Shown here: positions 9,255 through 16,239 of the stretch, in pieces | Position numbering within the stretch: the stretch's first letter is position 1 | Layout: every line of letters starts with the position of its first letter | NCBI GenBank assembly: GCA_016703545.1 | Contig: JADJBX010000004.1 | Location: 1-21,098 of the forward strand | DNA length: 21,098 bases | From: Candidatus Amarobacillus elongatus | GTDB taxonomy: Bacteria > Chloroflexota > Dehalococcoidia > Tepidiformales > Tepidiformaceae | Direction of reading: 5' to 3' | The notes under the pieces: generated by a model | Database searches by the model: none | The model's input: the letters and a program-made list of their open reading frames with translations, nothing else | What the model was told of the DNA's origin: nothing | Program-made: the position numbers and the translations under genes

Positions 9255-9292
9255 GCCGCCCGCGCGGGGCGTGAAGCACAAGCGCGGGCGGC
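9255..9292 (-). terminator. Hairpin downstream of the hydroxyacyl-CoA dehydrogenase
   Basis: GCCGCCCGCGC (9255-9265) and GCGCGGGCGGC (9282-9292) form a perfect 11-bp stem with a 16-base loop. It sits between the dehydrogenase stop and the GNAT start. No T-tract follows on the minus strand, so it may be an attenuating or RNA-stabilising hairpin instead of a strong terminator. Confidence 0.4.
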
Positions 9293-9322
9293 CTGTCGTT
9301 CAGGATCGCGGCCGGACGCCGC

Positions 9323-10075
9323 CTACCACTCCTTGCCGATACCGCCGCGCGAACCGAAGAAGCCCGCGGGCCAGTTGCGGCCGGTGATCATGGCCTTGTC
9401 GACGTCCTCGCGGGTGGCGATGCCCTGCTCGACGATGAGCATGGCCTCGCGGCGCGCGGCGCCGAAGATGCGGTTCAGCAGGAACCCATACGTCTCCGGG
9501 GTGTCCTTCACGAGCGACACGGCCTTGCCGATGCGCTCGCCGAGGGCGACGGAGGCGTCGATCACGTCCTGGGTGTTGTCCGGCGTGTAGATCACTTCGA
9601 GCATGCGCATGGTCGGCACCGGGTTCGAGAAGTGCATGCCGATGAACACCGGCTTGCGCGCCTCGGAGACGTCCCGGGCGAGATCCTGGATGACGAAGCC
9701 GGAAGTGTTGCTGCCGAAGATGGCGCCGGGCTTCGCGATCGCGTCGAGCTCCTTGAACACGGCCTGCTTCAGTTCGAGCTTCTCCGGGACGGCTTCGAAG
9801 ATGAAGTCGCAGCCGGCGAGTCCGGACATGTCGAGGGTGAAGCTGACGCGGTTCATGGCGGCCACGGCATCATCGAAGTTGACCTTGCCGCGCTCGACGG
9901 CGCGCTTGATGCCCCACTTGCCATCGAACAGGGCCTGCCTGGTGGCGCTGATGGCGTCGTCGCTGATGTCCCGGACGACGACGTCGTAGCCGGCGAGGGC
10001 GCAGACCTGGGCGATACCGCCACCCATGACACCGCCGCCCAGCACGCCAATCGTGCGGATGTCCTCGATCTTCAT
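9323..10075 (-). CDS. 3-hydroxyacyl-CoA (3-hydroxybutyryl-CoA) dehydrogenase family protein
   Basis: This NAD(P)-dependent enzyme family oxidises 3-hydroxyacyl-CoA in beta-oxidation or runs in reverse in butyrate-type pathways. ATG 10075 has an AGGAG site, and the frame is unbroken for 250 residues, a rarity in this window. The N-terminal Rossmann domain shows GVLGGGVMGGGIAQVCALAG, then DFIFEAVPEKLELKQAVFKE, SNTSGFVIQDLA and GMHFSNPVPTMRMLEVI, which includes the catalytic His. The C-terminal domain has YGFLLNRIFGAARREAMLIV and GIATREDVDKAM, then ends at GRNWPAGFFGSRGGIGKEW. Usual members run some 30 residues further (MGPxxLxDxxGLD and a GFYxY tail). The end is either a short subfamily or a truncation caused by a lost base. 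TATCAT at 10106-10111 (minus strand) is a possible -10. Confidence 0.85.
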   Translation of the reverse strand: MKIEDIRTIGVLGGGVMGGGIAQVCALAGYDVVVRDISDDAISATRQALFDGKWGIKRAVERGKVNFDDAVAAMNRVSFTLDMSGLAGCDFIFEAVPEKLELKQAVFKELDAIAKPGAIFGSNTSGFVIQDLARDVSEARKPVFIGMHFSNPVPTMRMLEVIYTPDNTQDVIDASVALGERIGKAVSLVKDTPETYGFLLNRIFGAARREAMLIVEQGIATREDVDKAMITGRNWPAGFFGSRGGIGKEW

Positions 10076-10133
10076 TCCGTTCTCCTGAGGAGTATTGCGG
10101 AGGGGATGATAGCCCTCCTCGGCGGGACTGGCA

Positions 10134-10151
10134 TTCTCAGGAAACTCCCAG
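10134..10151 (+). promoter_or_regulatory. Direct-repeat regulator box 1 (TTCTCAG / CCCAG)
   Basis: TTCTCAGGAAACTCCCAG holds CTCAG at 10136-10140 and CCCAG at 10147-10151, 11 bases apart. This is the spacing of tandem half-sites bound by OmpR/PhoB-type regulators. It lies in the divergent region between the dehydrogenase and the membrane-peptide/reductase pair. Similar repeats occur before the response regulator and the secreted DUF2680-like gene. I see no good -10 right after it. Confidence 0.5.
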
Positions 10152-10227
10152 CGCCATCCGGGGAAGGCCCAAGGGCCGGGGAGCATCGTGGGGTCAGTGG
10201 CCGCGAGCGGCGAGCCAGGAGATGACG

Positions 10228-10500
10228 ATGACGGGCAACATCATCCGCACGACGGTCGCAGGGCTGGTGCTGGCGGGATTCGCGAGCACGTGGGGCTACC
10301 TGCACAACGTGAATACCACGACGACGGCCGCGTCGACCGCCACGGCGGCCCCGAGCAGCGCGCCGGCGGGTGCCAGCACCACGCCGGCCCCGGCAACGAC
10401 GAACACCGCGAGCCAGGCGACGGCAACCGCGACGGCGACCCCAACCAAACAGGCCACGGCCGCCGCGACCACGGCGGCGCGCACTTCCCGGGGGTCCTGA
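10228..10500 (+). CDS. Small Thr/Ala-rich membrane-anchored or secreted protein
   Basis: From ATG 10228 this is a 90-residue protein with an N-terminal hydrophobic segment (TTVAGLVLAGFASTWGYL, about residues 8-25), then a low-complexity Thr/Ala/Ser/Pro tail with no recognisable domain. AGGAG at 10217-10221 lies six bases before ATG 10228 but directly abuts ATG 10222, so I chose 10228. It ends one base before the ferric-reductase-like gene and is clearly its operon partner. In comparable operons an FMN-binding protein often occupies this place, but no FMN-binding motif is visible here. Type II topology or a signal-peptide-like anchor with an extracellular Thr/Ala linker is likely. The direct-repeat box at 10134-10151 lies about 75 bp upstream. 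Confidence 0.65.
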   Translation: MTGNIIRTTVAGLVLAGFASTWGYLHNVNTTTTAASTATAAPSSAPAGASTTPAPATTNTASQATATATATPTKQATAAATTAARTSRGS

Positions 10501-10501
10501 G

Positions 10502-11163
10502 ATGAACACCAATACCGCCTTCCTGTGGGTCTCGGGCGGCATCGCGGCGCTGGCCGGTGGGCTTGCGCTGCAAGGCACGGACATCGGCCAGGAAGCGTGG
10601 TTCCTGAGCCGCGCGTCCGGGCTCGTTGCGTTCGCGCTGCTTTCGGCGAGCGTGATCCTCGGACTGCTGCTCAGCACGCGCACTGCGAAGGAGCTGATGC
10701 CCGCGCGCATCGCCGCCGACCTGCACACGTTCCTGAGCGTGCTGACGCTCGTGTTCCTCGGGCTGCACGGCGGGGCGCTGCTGTTCGATGGGTTCTTCCA
10801 CTTCACGCCGCTGAGCCTGCTGGTCCCCTTCGCCAGCCCGTACGAACCGTTGTGGACGGGCCTCGGGGTCATCGGTGGATGGGGACGGCAATCGTGGCGG
10901 CGAGCGTTCGGATGCGCAGGCGCATGGGTTACGCGACTTGGCGGCGCCTGCATTACGTCTCGTTCCTGGCGTACGTGCTCTCCCTGGTGCACGGCATGAC
11001 GGCGGGCACGGACACCGGGCTGCCGGCGGTGCAGCTGCTGTACATCGGGTCGGCGGCCTTCGTCACGGCGCTGCTCATGCTGCGGTTGCTCATGCGCCCG
11101 GAAGCGCGGGCGGCGAAGCCAGCCACGGCAGGGCAACCGGGTTCCATCTCCAGGGCCGCCTGA
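10502..11163 (+). CDS. Ferric reductase-like transmembrane (haem b) protein
   Basis: About 220 residues with five or six membrane helices: AFLWVSGGIAALAGGLAL, GLVAFALLSASVILGLLL, LHTFLSVLTLVFLGLHGGALL, the stretch around PLWTGLGVIGGW, LHYVSFLAYVLSLVHGM, and QLLYIGSAAFVTALLML. Paired histidines in helix 3 (DLHTFL and GLHGGAL) and helix 5 (RRLHYVSFL and LVHGM) are in the positions that hold two b-type haems in the ferric-reductase/MsrQ/Nox domain. No cytosolic FAD or NAD domain follows, so it probably passes electrons to or from a partner, as MsrQ-type proteins do. One shift near 10880 joins the two halves. ATG 10502 is one base after the stop of the Thr/Ala-rich protein. The electron partner is unknown. 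Confidence 0.75.
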
Positions 11164-11174
11164 GCAGCGGACCT

Positions 11175-11206
11175 GCGGGCGCCGGCCACGTGCCGGCGCT
11201 GCCCGC
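11175..11206 (+). terminator. Hairpin after the ferric-reductase-like gene
   Basis: GCGGGCGCCGGC (11175-11186) pairs with GCCGGCGC and CCCGC (11192-11206), with a two-base bulge and a five-base loop. It lies 12 bp past the stop codon. No T-tract is present. Confidence 0.4.
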
Positions 11207-11225
11207 GTTCGGGCCAGCCCGAGCG

Positions 11226-11256
11226 TTCTCAGCAAAACCTCAGGAGCAGGGATAAT
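11226..11256 (+). promoter_or_regulatory. Direct-repeat regulator box 2 and -10 before the response regulator
   Basis: CTCAG at 11228-11232 and CTCAG at 11239-11243 are 11 bases apart, within TTCTCAGCAAAACCTCAG. Seven bases further lies GATAAT (11251-11256), a good -10. This layout, repeats in place of a -35, is typical of promoters activated by OmpR-type regulators, and suggests autoregulation. If so, ATG 11255 lies within the -10, and the translated start is probably ATG 11288. Confidence 0.55.
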
Positions 11257-11287
11257 GATAGGCACAGAGAGCAACGGGACGACCGAC

Positions 11288-12003
11288 ATGCAGCGCACTT
11301 CGAACGGCCAGGCGGCCGATGCCACCACCCGGATCCTCGTCGTGGACGACGAGGAGGCGATTACCGACCTCGTCGCGACGACCCTTCGGTACGAGGGATT
11401 CACGGTCGAGACGGCGGCCAGCGGGCGGGAAGCGCTCGCGACGGTGAAGGGGTTCCGGCCGGACGTGCTCATCCTGGACGTGATGCTCGGCGACATCGAC
11501 GGGTTCGACGTCCTGCGCCGGCTGCGCGCCGACGACGAACGGGTGCCCGTGCTGTTCCTGACGGCGGCGGACGCGCCGGAGGATCGTGTGCGCGGCCTGA
11601 CGCTCGGGGGCGACGATTACATCTGCAAAGCCGTTCAGCCTCGCCGAGCTCGTGGCGCGGGTGCGGGTGGCGCTTCGGCGTTCGGCCCCCAGGAGGCGCC
11701 CACGCGGCTGACCGTCGGCGACCTGGAGATGAACCTCGACAGCATGCAGGTGAACCGCGGGGGCCGGCCCATCGAACTCACCTGACGGAGTTCAAGCTGC
11801 TGCGGTACCTCCTGGAGAACGCCAACCGCGTGCTTTCGAAGGACCAGATCGTCGACCACGTCTGGAACTACGACTTCGACGGCGACACGAACATCGTGGA
11901 GACGTACATCAGCTACCTCCGCAAGAAGGTCGACATCGAACGCCCCGCGCTGGTGCAGACGGTGCGCGGGTTCGGGTATTCGTTGCGGCTGCCAAGGAGT
12001 TAG
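11288..12003 (+). CDS. OmpR/PhoB-family response regulator
   Basis: The receiver domain has ILVVDDEEAITDLVATTLRY (acidic pair), DVLILDVMLGD (phospho-acceptor Asp), VPVLFLTAAD and DDYICK (conserved Lys). One extra A near 11627-11630 breaks the frame; removing it restores the expected KPFSLAELVARV. The winged-helix DNA-binding domain follows after a second shift near 11785: LTEFKLLRYLLENANRVLSK, DQIVDHVWNYDFDGDTNIVE, TYISYLRKKVD and TVRGFGYSLR. ATG 11255 has an AGGAG eight bases upstream and adds 11 residues, but it overlaps the likely -10, so I prefer 11288. The gene ends at TAG 12001-12003, three bases before the kinase start. It is the natural candidate to bind the TTCTCAG repeats. Confidence 0.9.
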
Positions 12004-12006
12004 AAC

Positions 12007-13425
12007 GTGTCGTTGCGCGCGCGGCTCATCGTGGGGCTGGTGGTGGTGGTGCTCGCCGGGCTCGCGGGCGCGAACGTGACCACGTACGTCGTCGTGCGCG
12101 GCTTCCTGCTCGACCGCATCGACGACCAGCTGGTACAGGCGGCCGACCCGATTTCGCGCGAGATCGACCGGCAGCGAAACACCACCCCCTACCCGGACGG
12201 CACCTACCCCTACCCGCAGCGCGAAGGATCGCGCGACCGGGGGATTCCGCCGACCTCGTTCCCGCCCGGCACCTACGGCGAGATCCGCAATGCGGACGGC
12301 ACCTCGTCCAGCCTCGTCCTCGGTTTCGGCACCTCGTACGCGCCGCCGAAGCTCCCGGAAGAGCTGGACATCTCGAGGCGACCTTCCTGTCCGTGGACGC
12401 CACCGACGGCTCGTTCCGGTACCGCGTCTCGCCCGGACGATCCGGACGGGCGCGTGCTTGTTCACGGCCGTGCCCATGACCAGCGTCGACCAGACGATGA
12501 ACGACCTGCGAACGACGTCGCTTGGCGTGTCCGCGGCGGTCGTGCTGGTGGTGGCGGCGCTCGCACTCTGGCTGGTCCGCCTGGGACTTCGCCCGCTCGA
12601 TTCCATGGCGGTGACGGCGGGCGAAATCGCGGCCGGCAACCTCACCCGGCGCGTCGAGCACACGGACAACCGCACGGAAGTCGGACGCCTGGGCACGGCG
12701 CTGAACCAGATGCTGGCGAGCCTCGAGGAGGCGTTCGCGGAACAGAAGGCCTCGGAGGAGCAACTGCGCCGGTTCGTTGCCGACGCATCGCACGAACTTC
12801 GCACGCCGCTGACCTCCATCCGCGGGTATGCCGAGCTCTTCCGCCGCGGCGCGGACCAGCGGCCCGAGGACCTGGCGAAGGTGATGCGGCGGGTGGATGA
12901 GGAGTCCGCGCGCATGAGCGTCCTCGTGGAGGAGCTGCTGCTGCTGGCGCGGCTGAACCAGGGCCGCCCCTCGATCGCGCGCCGGTGGACATCGCTCAGC
13001 TGGCGCAGGACGCCGTGGACGACGCACAGGTGGTGGCGCCCGGGCGGCGAATCGAGCTGGTGGCGCCGGAGCCGGTGTACGTGCACGGCGACGAAGCGCG
13101 GCTGCGGCAGGTCGTCGCCAACCTCGTCACGAACGCGCTGAACCACACTCCGGGGGATGCCGCCGTGACGGTGACCGTGCGCGAGGATGGAGCGAAGGCG
13201 GTGCTGGAGGTGGCGGACCTCGGCCCCGGGCTTTCGCCGGAGGACGCGCCGCACGTGTTCGAGCCGTTCTATCGCGTGGACAAGGGCCGCGTGCGGAGCA
13301 AGGGCGGCGGCACGGGGCTCGGCCTGGCGATCGTGAAGGCGATCGTGGAAGCGCACGCGGGCAGCGTCGCGACGCGGCCGAACACGCCCCACGGCGCGGT
13401 GTTCTCGGTGGCACTGCCCGTGTGA
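12007..13425 (+). CDS. Sensor histidine kinase (HAMP, HisKA, HATPase_c)
   Basis: GTG 12007 follows an AAGGAG site that overlaps the regulator stop. An N-terminal helix (LIVGLVVVVLAGLAGANVTT) leads to an extracytoplasmic region of roughly 140 residues, rich in Pro, Gly and Tyr (NTTPYPDGTYPYPQREG), with no named sensor domain that I recognise. A second helix (SAAVVLVVAALALWLVRLGL) precedes HAMP (LRPLDSMAVTAGEIAAGNLT). The H-box is FVADASHELRTPLTSIRGYA (phospho-acceptor His). The N-box is NLVTNALNHTPGD, followed by DLGPGLSPEDAPHVFEPFYR and GGGTGLGLAIVKAIVEAHAG. Frame breaks lie near 12380, 12450 and 12980. The joined length of about 470 residues is typical. It is co-transcribed with the regulator, and its signal is unknown. 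Confidence 0.9.
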
Positions 13426-13455
13426 GGGCAACGGGTCGAGGGCAGGCTTCATGCG

Positions 13456-13479
13456 GGGGCGTCGCGCAAGCGGCGCCCC
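13456..13479 (+). terminator. Hairpin with GCAA tetraloop after the kinase gene
   Basis: GGGGCGTCGC (13456-13465) and GCGGCGCCCC (13470-13479) form a 10-bp stem with one wobble pair and a GNRA-type GCAA loop, 30 bp past the kinase stop. The likely role is to end the two-component transcript. There is no T-tract. Confidence 0.5.
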
Positions 13480-13530
13480 TGCTTCGTGCGCCGGGCGCCC
13501 GCCGGCGGGGCATTGACCGGGGTTTTCCAT

Positions 13531-13550
13531 TTCTCAGGGAGATCTCTCAG
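13531..13550 (+). promoter_or_regulatory. Direct-repeat regulator box 3 before the secreted protein
   Basis: TTCTCAGGGAGATCTCTCAG has CTCAG at 13533-13537 and again at 13546-13550. The spacing is 13 rather than 11; given the indel load, a two-base insertion is possible. It lies about 140 bp before the ATG of the DUF2680-like gene. A further CTCAG occurs at 13594-13598. Confidence 0.5.
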
Positions 13551-13689
13551 GGCAGCTCCCCGAGGGCGCTGAGGTGGCGGCGGCATTGTGAGTCTCAGAA
13601 CAACGGGGGACCGGAAACGGAGCCGGGGGTCGAACGAACAACCGCAGCACCGGGGACGTCCCCACCAGACCCAGGAAGGAATACCGAAC

Positions 13690-14383
13690 ATGAAGAAGTT
13701 CCAGGCCCTCACCCTCGCCGGCGGCGCCGTTCAGCGCGATTGGCATCTTCGGCGGCACCTCGTCCAGGCGCAGAGCGCGCCGGCCACCCAGACGCCCACC
13801 ACCCAGGCCGCTCCTCGAGCACCGACCGCGCCGCCGACCGCGCACGCTGAAGTGAACGCCTACATGACGAAGCTCGCCGCGAGCCTCGGCATCAGCGTGG
13901 ATTCGCTGAACGCCGCCGTGCAGAAGGCGAACCTCGCGACCATCGACGAACTCCAGGCGAACGGCACGATCAGCGCCGAGCGCGCCACCGAGATGCGCAC
14001 CCGCGCCGGCGAGGCCGGTGCCGGCTTCATGCTCGGCGGCGGCAAGGGCGGCCCCGGCGGCGACCATCGCGGCGGCCGCGGCGGCGTGATGAACTCCGCC
14101 GACCTCGCGACGTTCCTCGGCGTCACCGAGGACACGCTCCGCACCGAACTGAGCACGCAGAGCCTCCGCGACCGTGGCGCAGAACCACGGCAAGTCGCGG
14201 GACCAGCTGAAGGCGTTCCTTTCGGCCGAGCAGAAGACGCACCTCGATGAGCAGGTGGCCGCCGGCCGGATGACGCAGGCCCAGGCGGATGCGAAGCTCG
14301 CCGAATTCAGCGCGAACCTCGACACGCGCATCGACCAGGTTGGCAAGCCGGCACGCGGCATGCAGCCGGGCGGCACGAACTAA
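13690..14383 (+). CDS. Secreted DUF2680/YckD-like protein with helical repeats
   Basis: The N-terminus MKKFQALTLAGGA, continued after a shift near 13727 as FSAIGIFGGTSS, is a signal peptide. An Ala/Thr/Pro linker follows (APATQTPTTQAAPRAPTA). The mature part has repeated short helical units: YMTKLAASLGISVDSLNAAV with DELQANGTISAERATEM, a Gly/His/Arg-rich hinge (GGGKGGPGGDHRGGRGG), then LATFLGVTEDTLRTELS, VAQNHGKSRDQLKAFLS and LDEQVAAGRMTQAQADAKLA. Such LGxxxDxLxxAL and VAAGxxTxxQAD units are common in actinobacterial and Chloroflexota secreted proteins found next to two-component systems; their role is unknown. AGGAAGG precedes ATG 13690. Frame breaks lie near 13727, 13768 and 14170. A strong hairpin follows the stop. 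Box 3 upstream suggests control by the adjacent regulator. Confidence 0.75.
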
Positions 14384-14408
14384 CCTCGACCAGCCTCCTC
14401 CTCCTCCA

Positions 14409-14445
14409 GCGCCTCGCCGGGCTTCCCCCGGCGGGGCGCTTTGGC
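14409..14445 (+). terminator. Strong hairpin terminator after the secreted protein
   Basis: GCGCCTCGCCGGG (14409-14421) pairs with CCCGGCGGGGCGC (14427-14439), 13 bp with one wobble and loop CTTCC, followed by TTTGG. It lies 26 bp after the TAA stop and before the promoter of the thiolase-like gene. It is the best terminator candidate in the window. Confidence 0.65.
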
Positions 14446-14465
14446 GTGCGCGGGGATCGGGGCAG

Positions 14466-14493
14466 TTGCCGTGCGCTCGCAGGGCTCTAGAAT
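14466..14493 (+). promoter_or_regulatory. Promoter of the thiolase-like/DUF35 operon
   Basis: TTGCCG (14466-14471), a 16-base spacer and TAGAAT (14488-14493) form a good sigma-70-type promoter. GGAGGTG at 14501-14507 is a strong ribosome binding site for ATG 14514. Confidence 0.6.
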
Positions 14494-14513
14494 CGCGCGC
14501 GGAGGTGCAGCAC

Positions 14514-15691
14514 ATGGGACACCCGATGCGCGGCGCGACGGCGATTACCGGCCTCGGTATCACGCCGATGGGGCGGATTTTCGGAAAGAGCGCGAACGAA
14601 CTCGCGGCGGATGCGGTGCGAGAGGCGATCGAGGACAGCGGCCTTCGCAAGGACGAGATCGACGGCCTGCTCATCAACCCGGGGATCACGGGCACCACGG
14701 GCGGCGGCATCGGGCTGGGGCTGCAGAACTACCTCGGCCTGAACAACCTGCGGCTGCTCAACCACATGAACGCGGCGGGGTCGACGGCGGCGCAGATGGT
14801 GCAGTACGCCAGCCTCGCCATCGCGGCGGGCATGGCCAACCACGTGGTCTGCGTCTTCGCCGATAATCCGCTGACGGAAGGAAAGTCGAGCGGTTCCTCG
14901 TACGGTGGCGCCTCGCGCATGCCCTCGCGGCCACAGGGCGTGGGCGGGCTCTACCAGCACGCGGGATTCTTCGGGCCGAACACCTACGCGCTCGCCTGCA
15001 GCCGCCACATGGAGCTGTACGGCACGACGCACGATCAGCTGGGTGCGATCGCGGTGGCGGAGCGGGCATGGGCGGTGAAGAACCCCGCGCCCAAATGCGC
15101 GAGCCGATGACGATGGAGACGTACCACGCCTCGCGCTGGATTGTGGAACCGCTGCACCTGCTCGATTGCTGCCTCGTTTCCAACGGGGCGGTCGCGGTCA
15201 TCGTCAGCAGCGCGGAGCGGGCGGGGGACATGAAGGCACCGCCGGTGTACGTCCTCGGCATGGGGCAGGGGCACCCGGGGACCGCTGCGCGCGGGCTCGG
15301 ACTGGGAGACCGAAACCGGGGCGAAGATCGCGGCGCGCACCGTTTTCTCCATGGCAGGCCTCGGGCCTTCGGACACGACGCAGCTCCAGCTGTACGACTG
15401 CTACACCTACACCGTGCTCGTCACGCTCGAGGACTACGGCTTCAGCGAAGGGCGAAGGCGGCCCCTTCGTCGCGGACGGGAAGCTGGGGCCGGCTCGCTC
15501 CCCACGAACACGGGCGGTGGCGAACTTTCCGGGTATTACATGTGGGGCACGACCCCGCTGAGCGAGGCCGTCATCCAGGGCGCGGCCAGGGCGGCGAACG
15601 GCAACAGCCGAACGACTCCATCCTGTGCACCGGAAACGGCGGCATCCTGAACTACCACGGGGCTCTGATCCTGAGCCCGAACCGGAGCTGA
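14514..15691 (+). CDS. Thiolase-like (SCP-x/lipid-transfer type) protein lacking catalytic Cys and His
   Basis: The fold is that of SCP-x thiolases: ATAITGLGITPMGR, ELAADAVREAIEDSGLRKDE, LLINPGITG, then DCCLVSNGAVAVIVSSAERA, LQLYDCYTYTVLVTLEDYGF, FVADGKLGP, TNTGGGELSGYYMWGTTPLS and CTGNGGILNYHGALILS. The nucleophile site, normally CASG, reads NAAGSTAA (residues 86-93, in an unbroken stretch of frame), and the GHPxGA site reads GYYMWGT. A Claisen-type thiolase reaction is therefore unlikely; homologues such as Ltp2 act as retro-aldolases with a DUF35 partner. The DUF35 gene follows within 5 bp. Frame breaks lie near 15088, 15295, 15455, 15490 and 15590. The joined length of about 392 residues is normal. 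Substrate is unknown. Confidence 0.85.
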
Positions 15692-15695
15692 TGCG

Positions 15696-16105
15696 ATGAG
15701 TGACACCACCCCGCGCCCTCCCGCCCGCTGCCGCAGGCCGATGAGATCTCGCAGGAGTTCTTCGACGGCGCGATGGAAGGGCGGCTGATGCTGATGAAAT
15801 GCGCCGGTTGCGGCGCACTCCGGCTGCCCTCGCGCCGGCACTGCGACGTCTGCCTGTCCGACCAGACGGAATGGGTGCAGGCGAGCGGCCGGGGCGTGGT
15901 CAGGAGCGTCGGGATCATGCACCAGCGCTATCACCCCGGGTTCCAGACCCCGTACAACGTCGCATTCGTGGAGCTCGATGAGGGCGTGCGCCTGCCGACC
16001 AACATCACCGGGATCGCGAATGAGGCGATCCGCGTCGGCATGCCGGTGGTGGTCGACTGGGACCGCTATGAGGACGTGGCGCTGCCGAAGTTCCGGCCCG
16101 CATAG
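15696..16105 (+). CDS. DUF35 Zn-ribbon/OB-fold protein
   Basis: After a short N-terminal stretch and one shift near 15730, the protein reads ADEISQEFFDGAMEGRLMLM, then a rubredoxin-like zinc ribbon with four cysteines (CAGCGALRLPSRRHCDVC), and an OB fold (GRGVVRSVGIMHQRYHPGFQ, YNVAFVELDEGVRLPTNITG, VRVGMPVVVDW-like region, ending PKFRPA). This is the DUF35/YgaE-type partner that binds thiolase-like proteins such as Ltp2 or BbsB and helps to channel acyl-CoA. ATG 15696 lies five bases after the thiolase-like stop, so the two are co-translated. About 135 residues is typical. The pairing supports a joint enzyme complex. Confidence 0.88.
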
Positions 16106-16200
16106 GCCCCGCGAACCATCGCCCGGGCCTCGGCGAGGGGGGATTGGGGGGAACCGTGGAGGTTCTTAACAATCCCGTGTCTTATGGCGACCGCGGGCGC

Positions 16201-16225
16201 TTGATACTTGACTACAACTTATACT
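16201..16225 (+). promoter_or_regulatory. AT-rich putative promoter before the VOC gene
   Basis: The stretch 16160-16225 is strikingly AT-richer than its surroundings and holds TTGATA (16201-16206), TTGACT (16208-16213) and TATACT (16220-16225). The spacings (13 and 6) are too short for a standard pair, but TATACT is a good -10 fourteen bases before GTG 16240. This suggests that the open frame upstream of 16240 is promoter and not coding. Confidence 0.4.
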
Positions 16226-16239
16226 GCCCCCCGGCGGGT

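Noticed and set aside
10296..10484. Minus-strand hydrophobic frame (Ala/Val-rich, membrane-like)
   Set aside because: It is the complement of the Thr/Ala-rich tail; GCC/ACG repeats read backwards give Ala/Val runs. The plus strand has a ribosome site and operon context.
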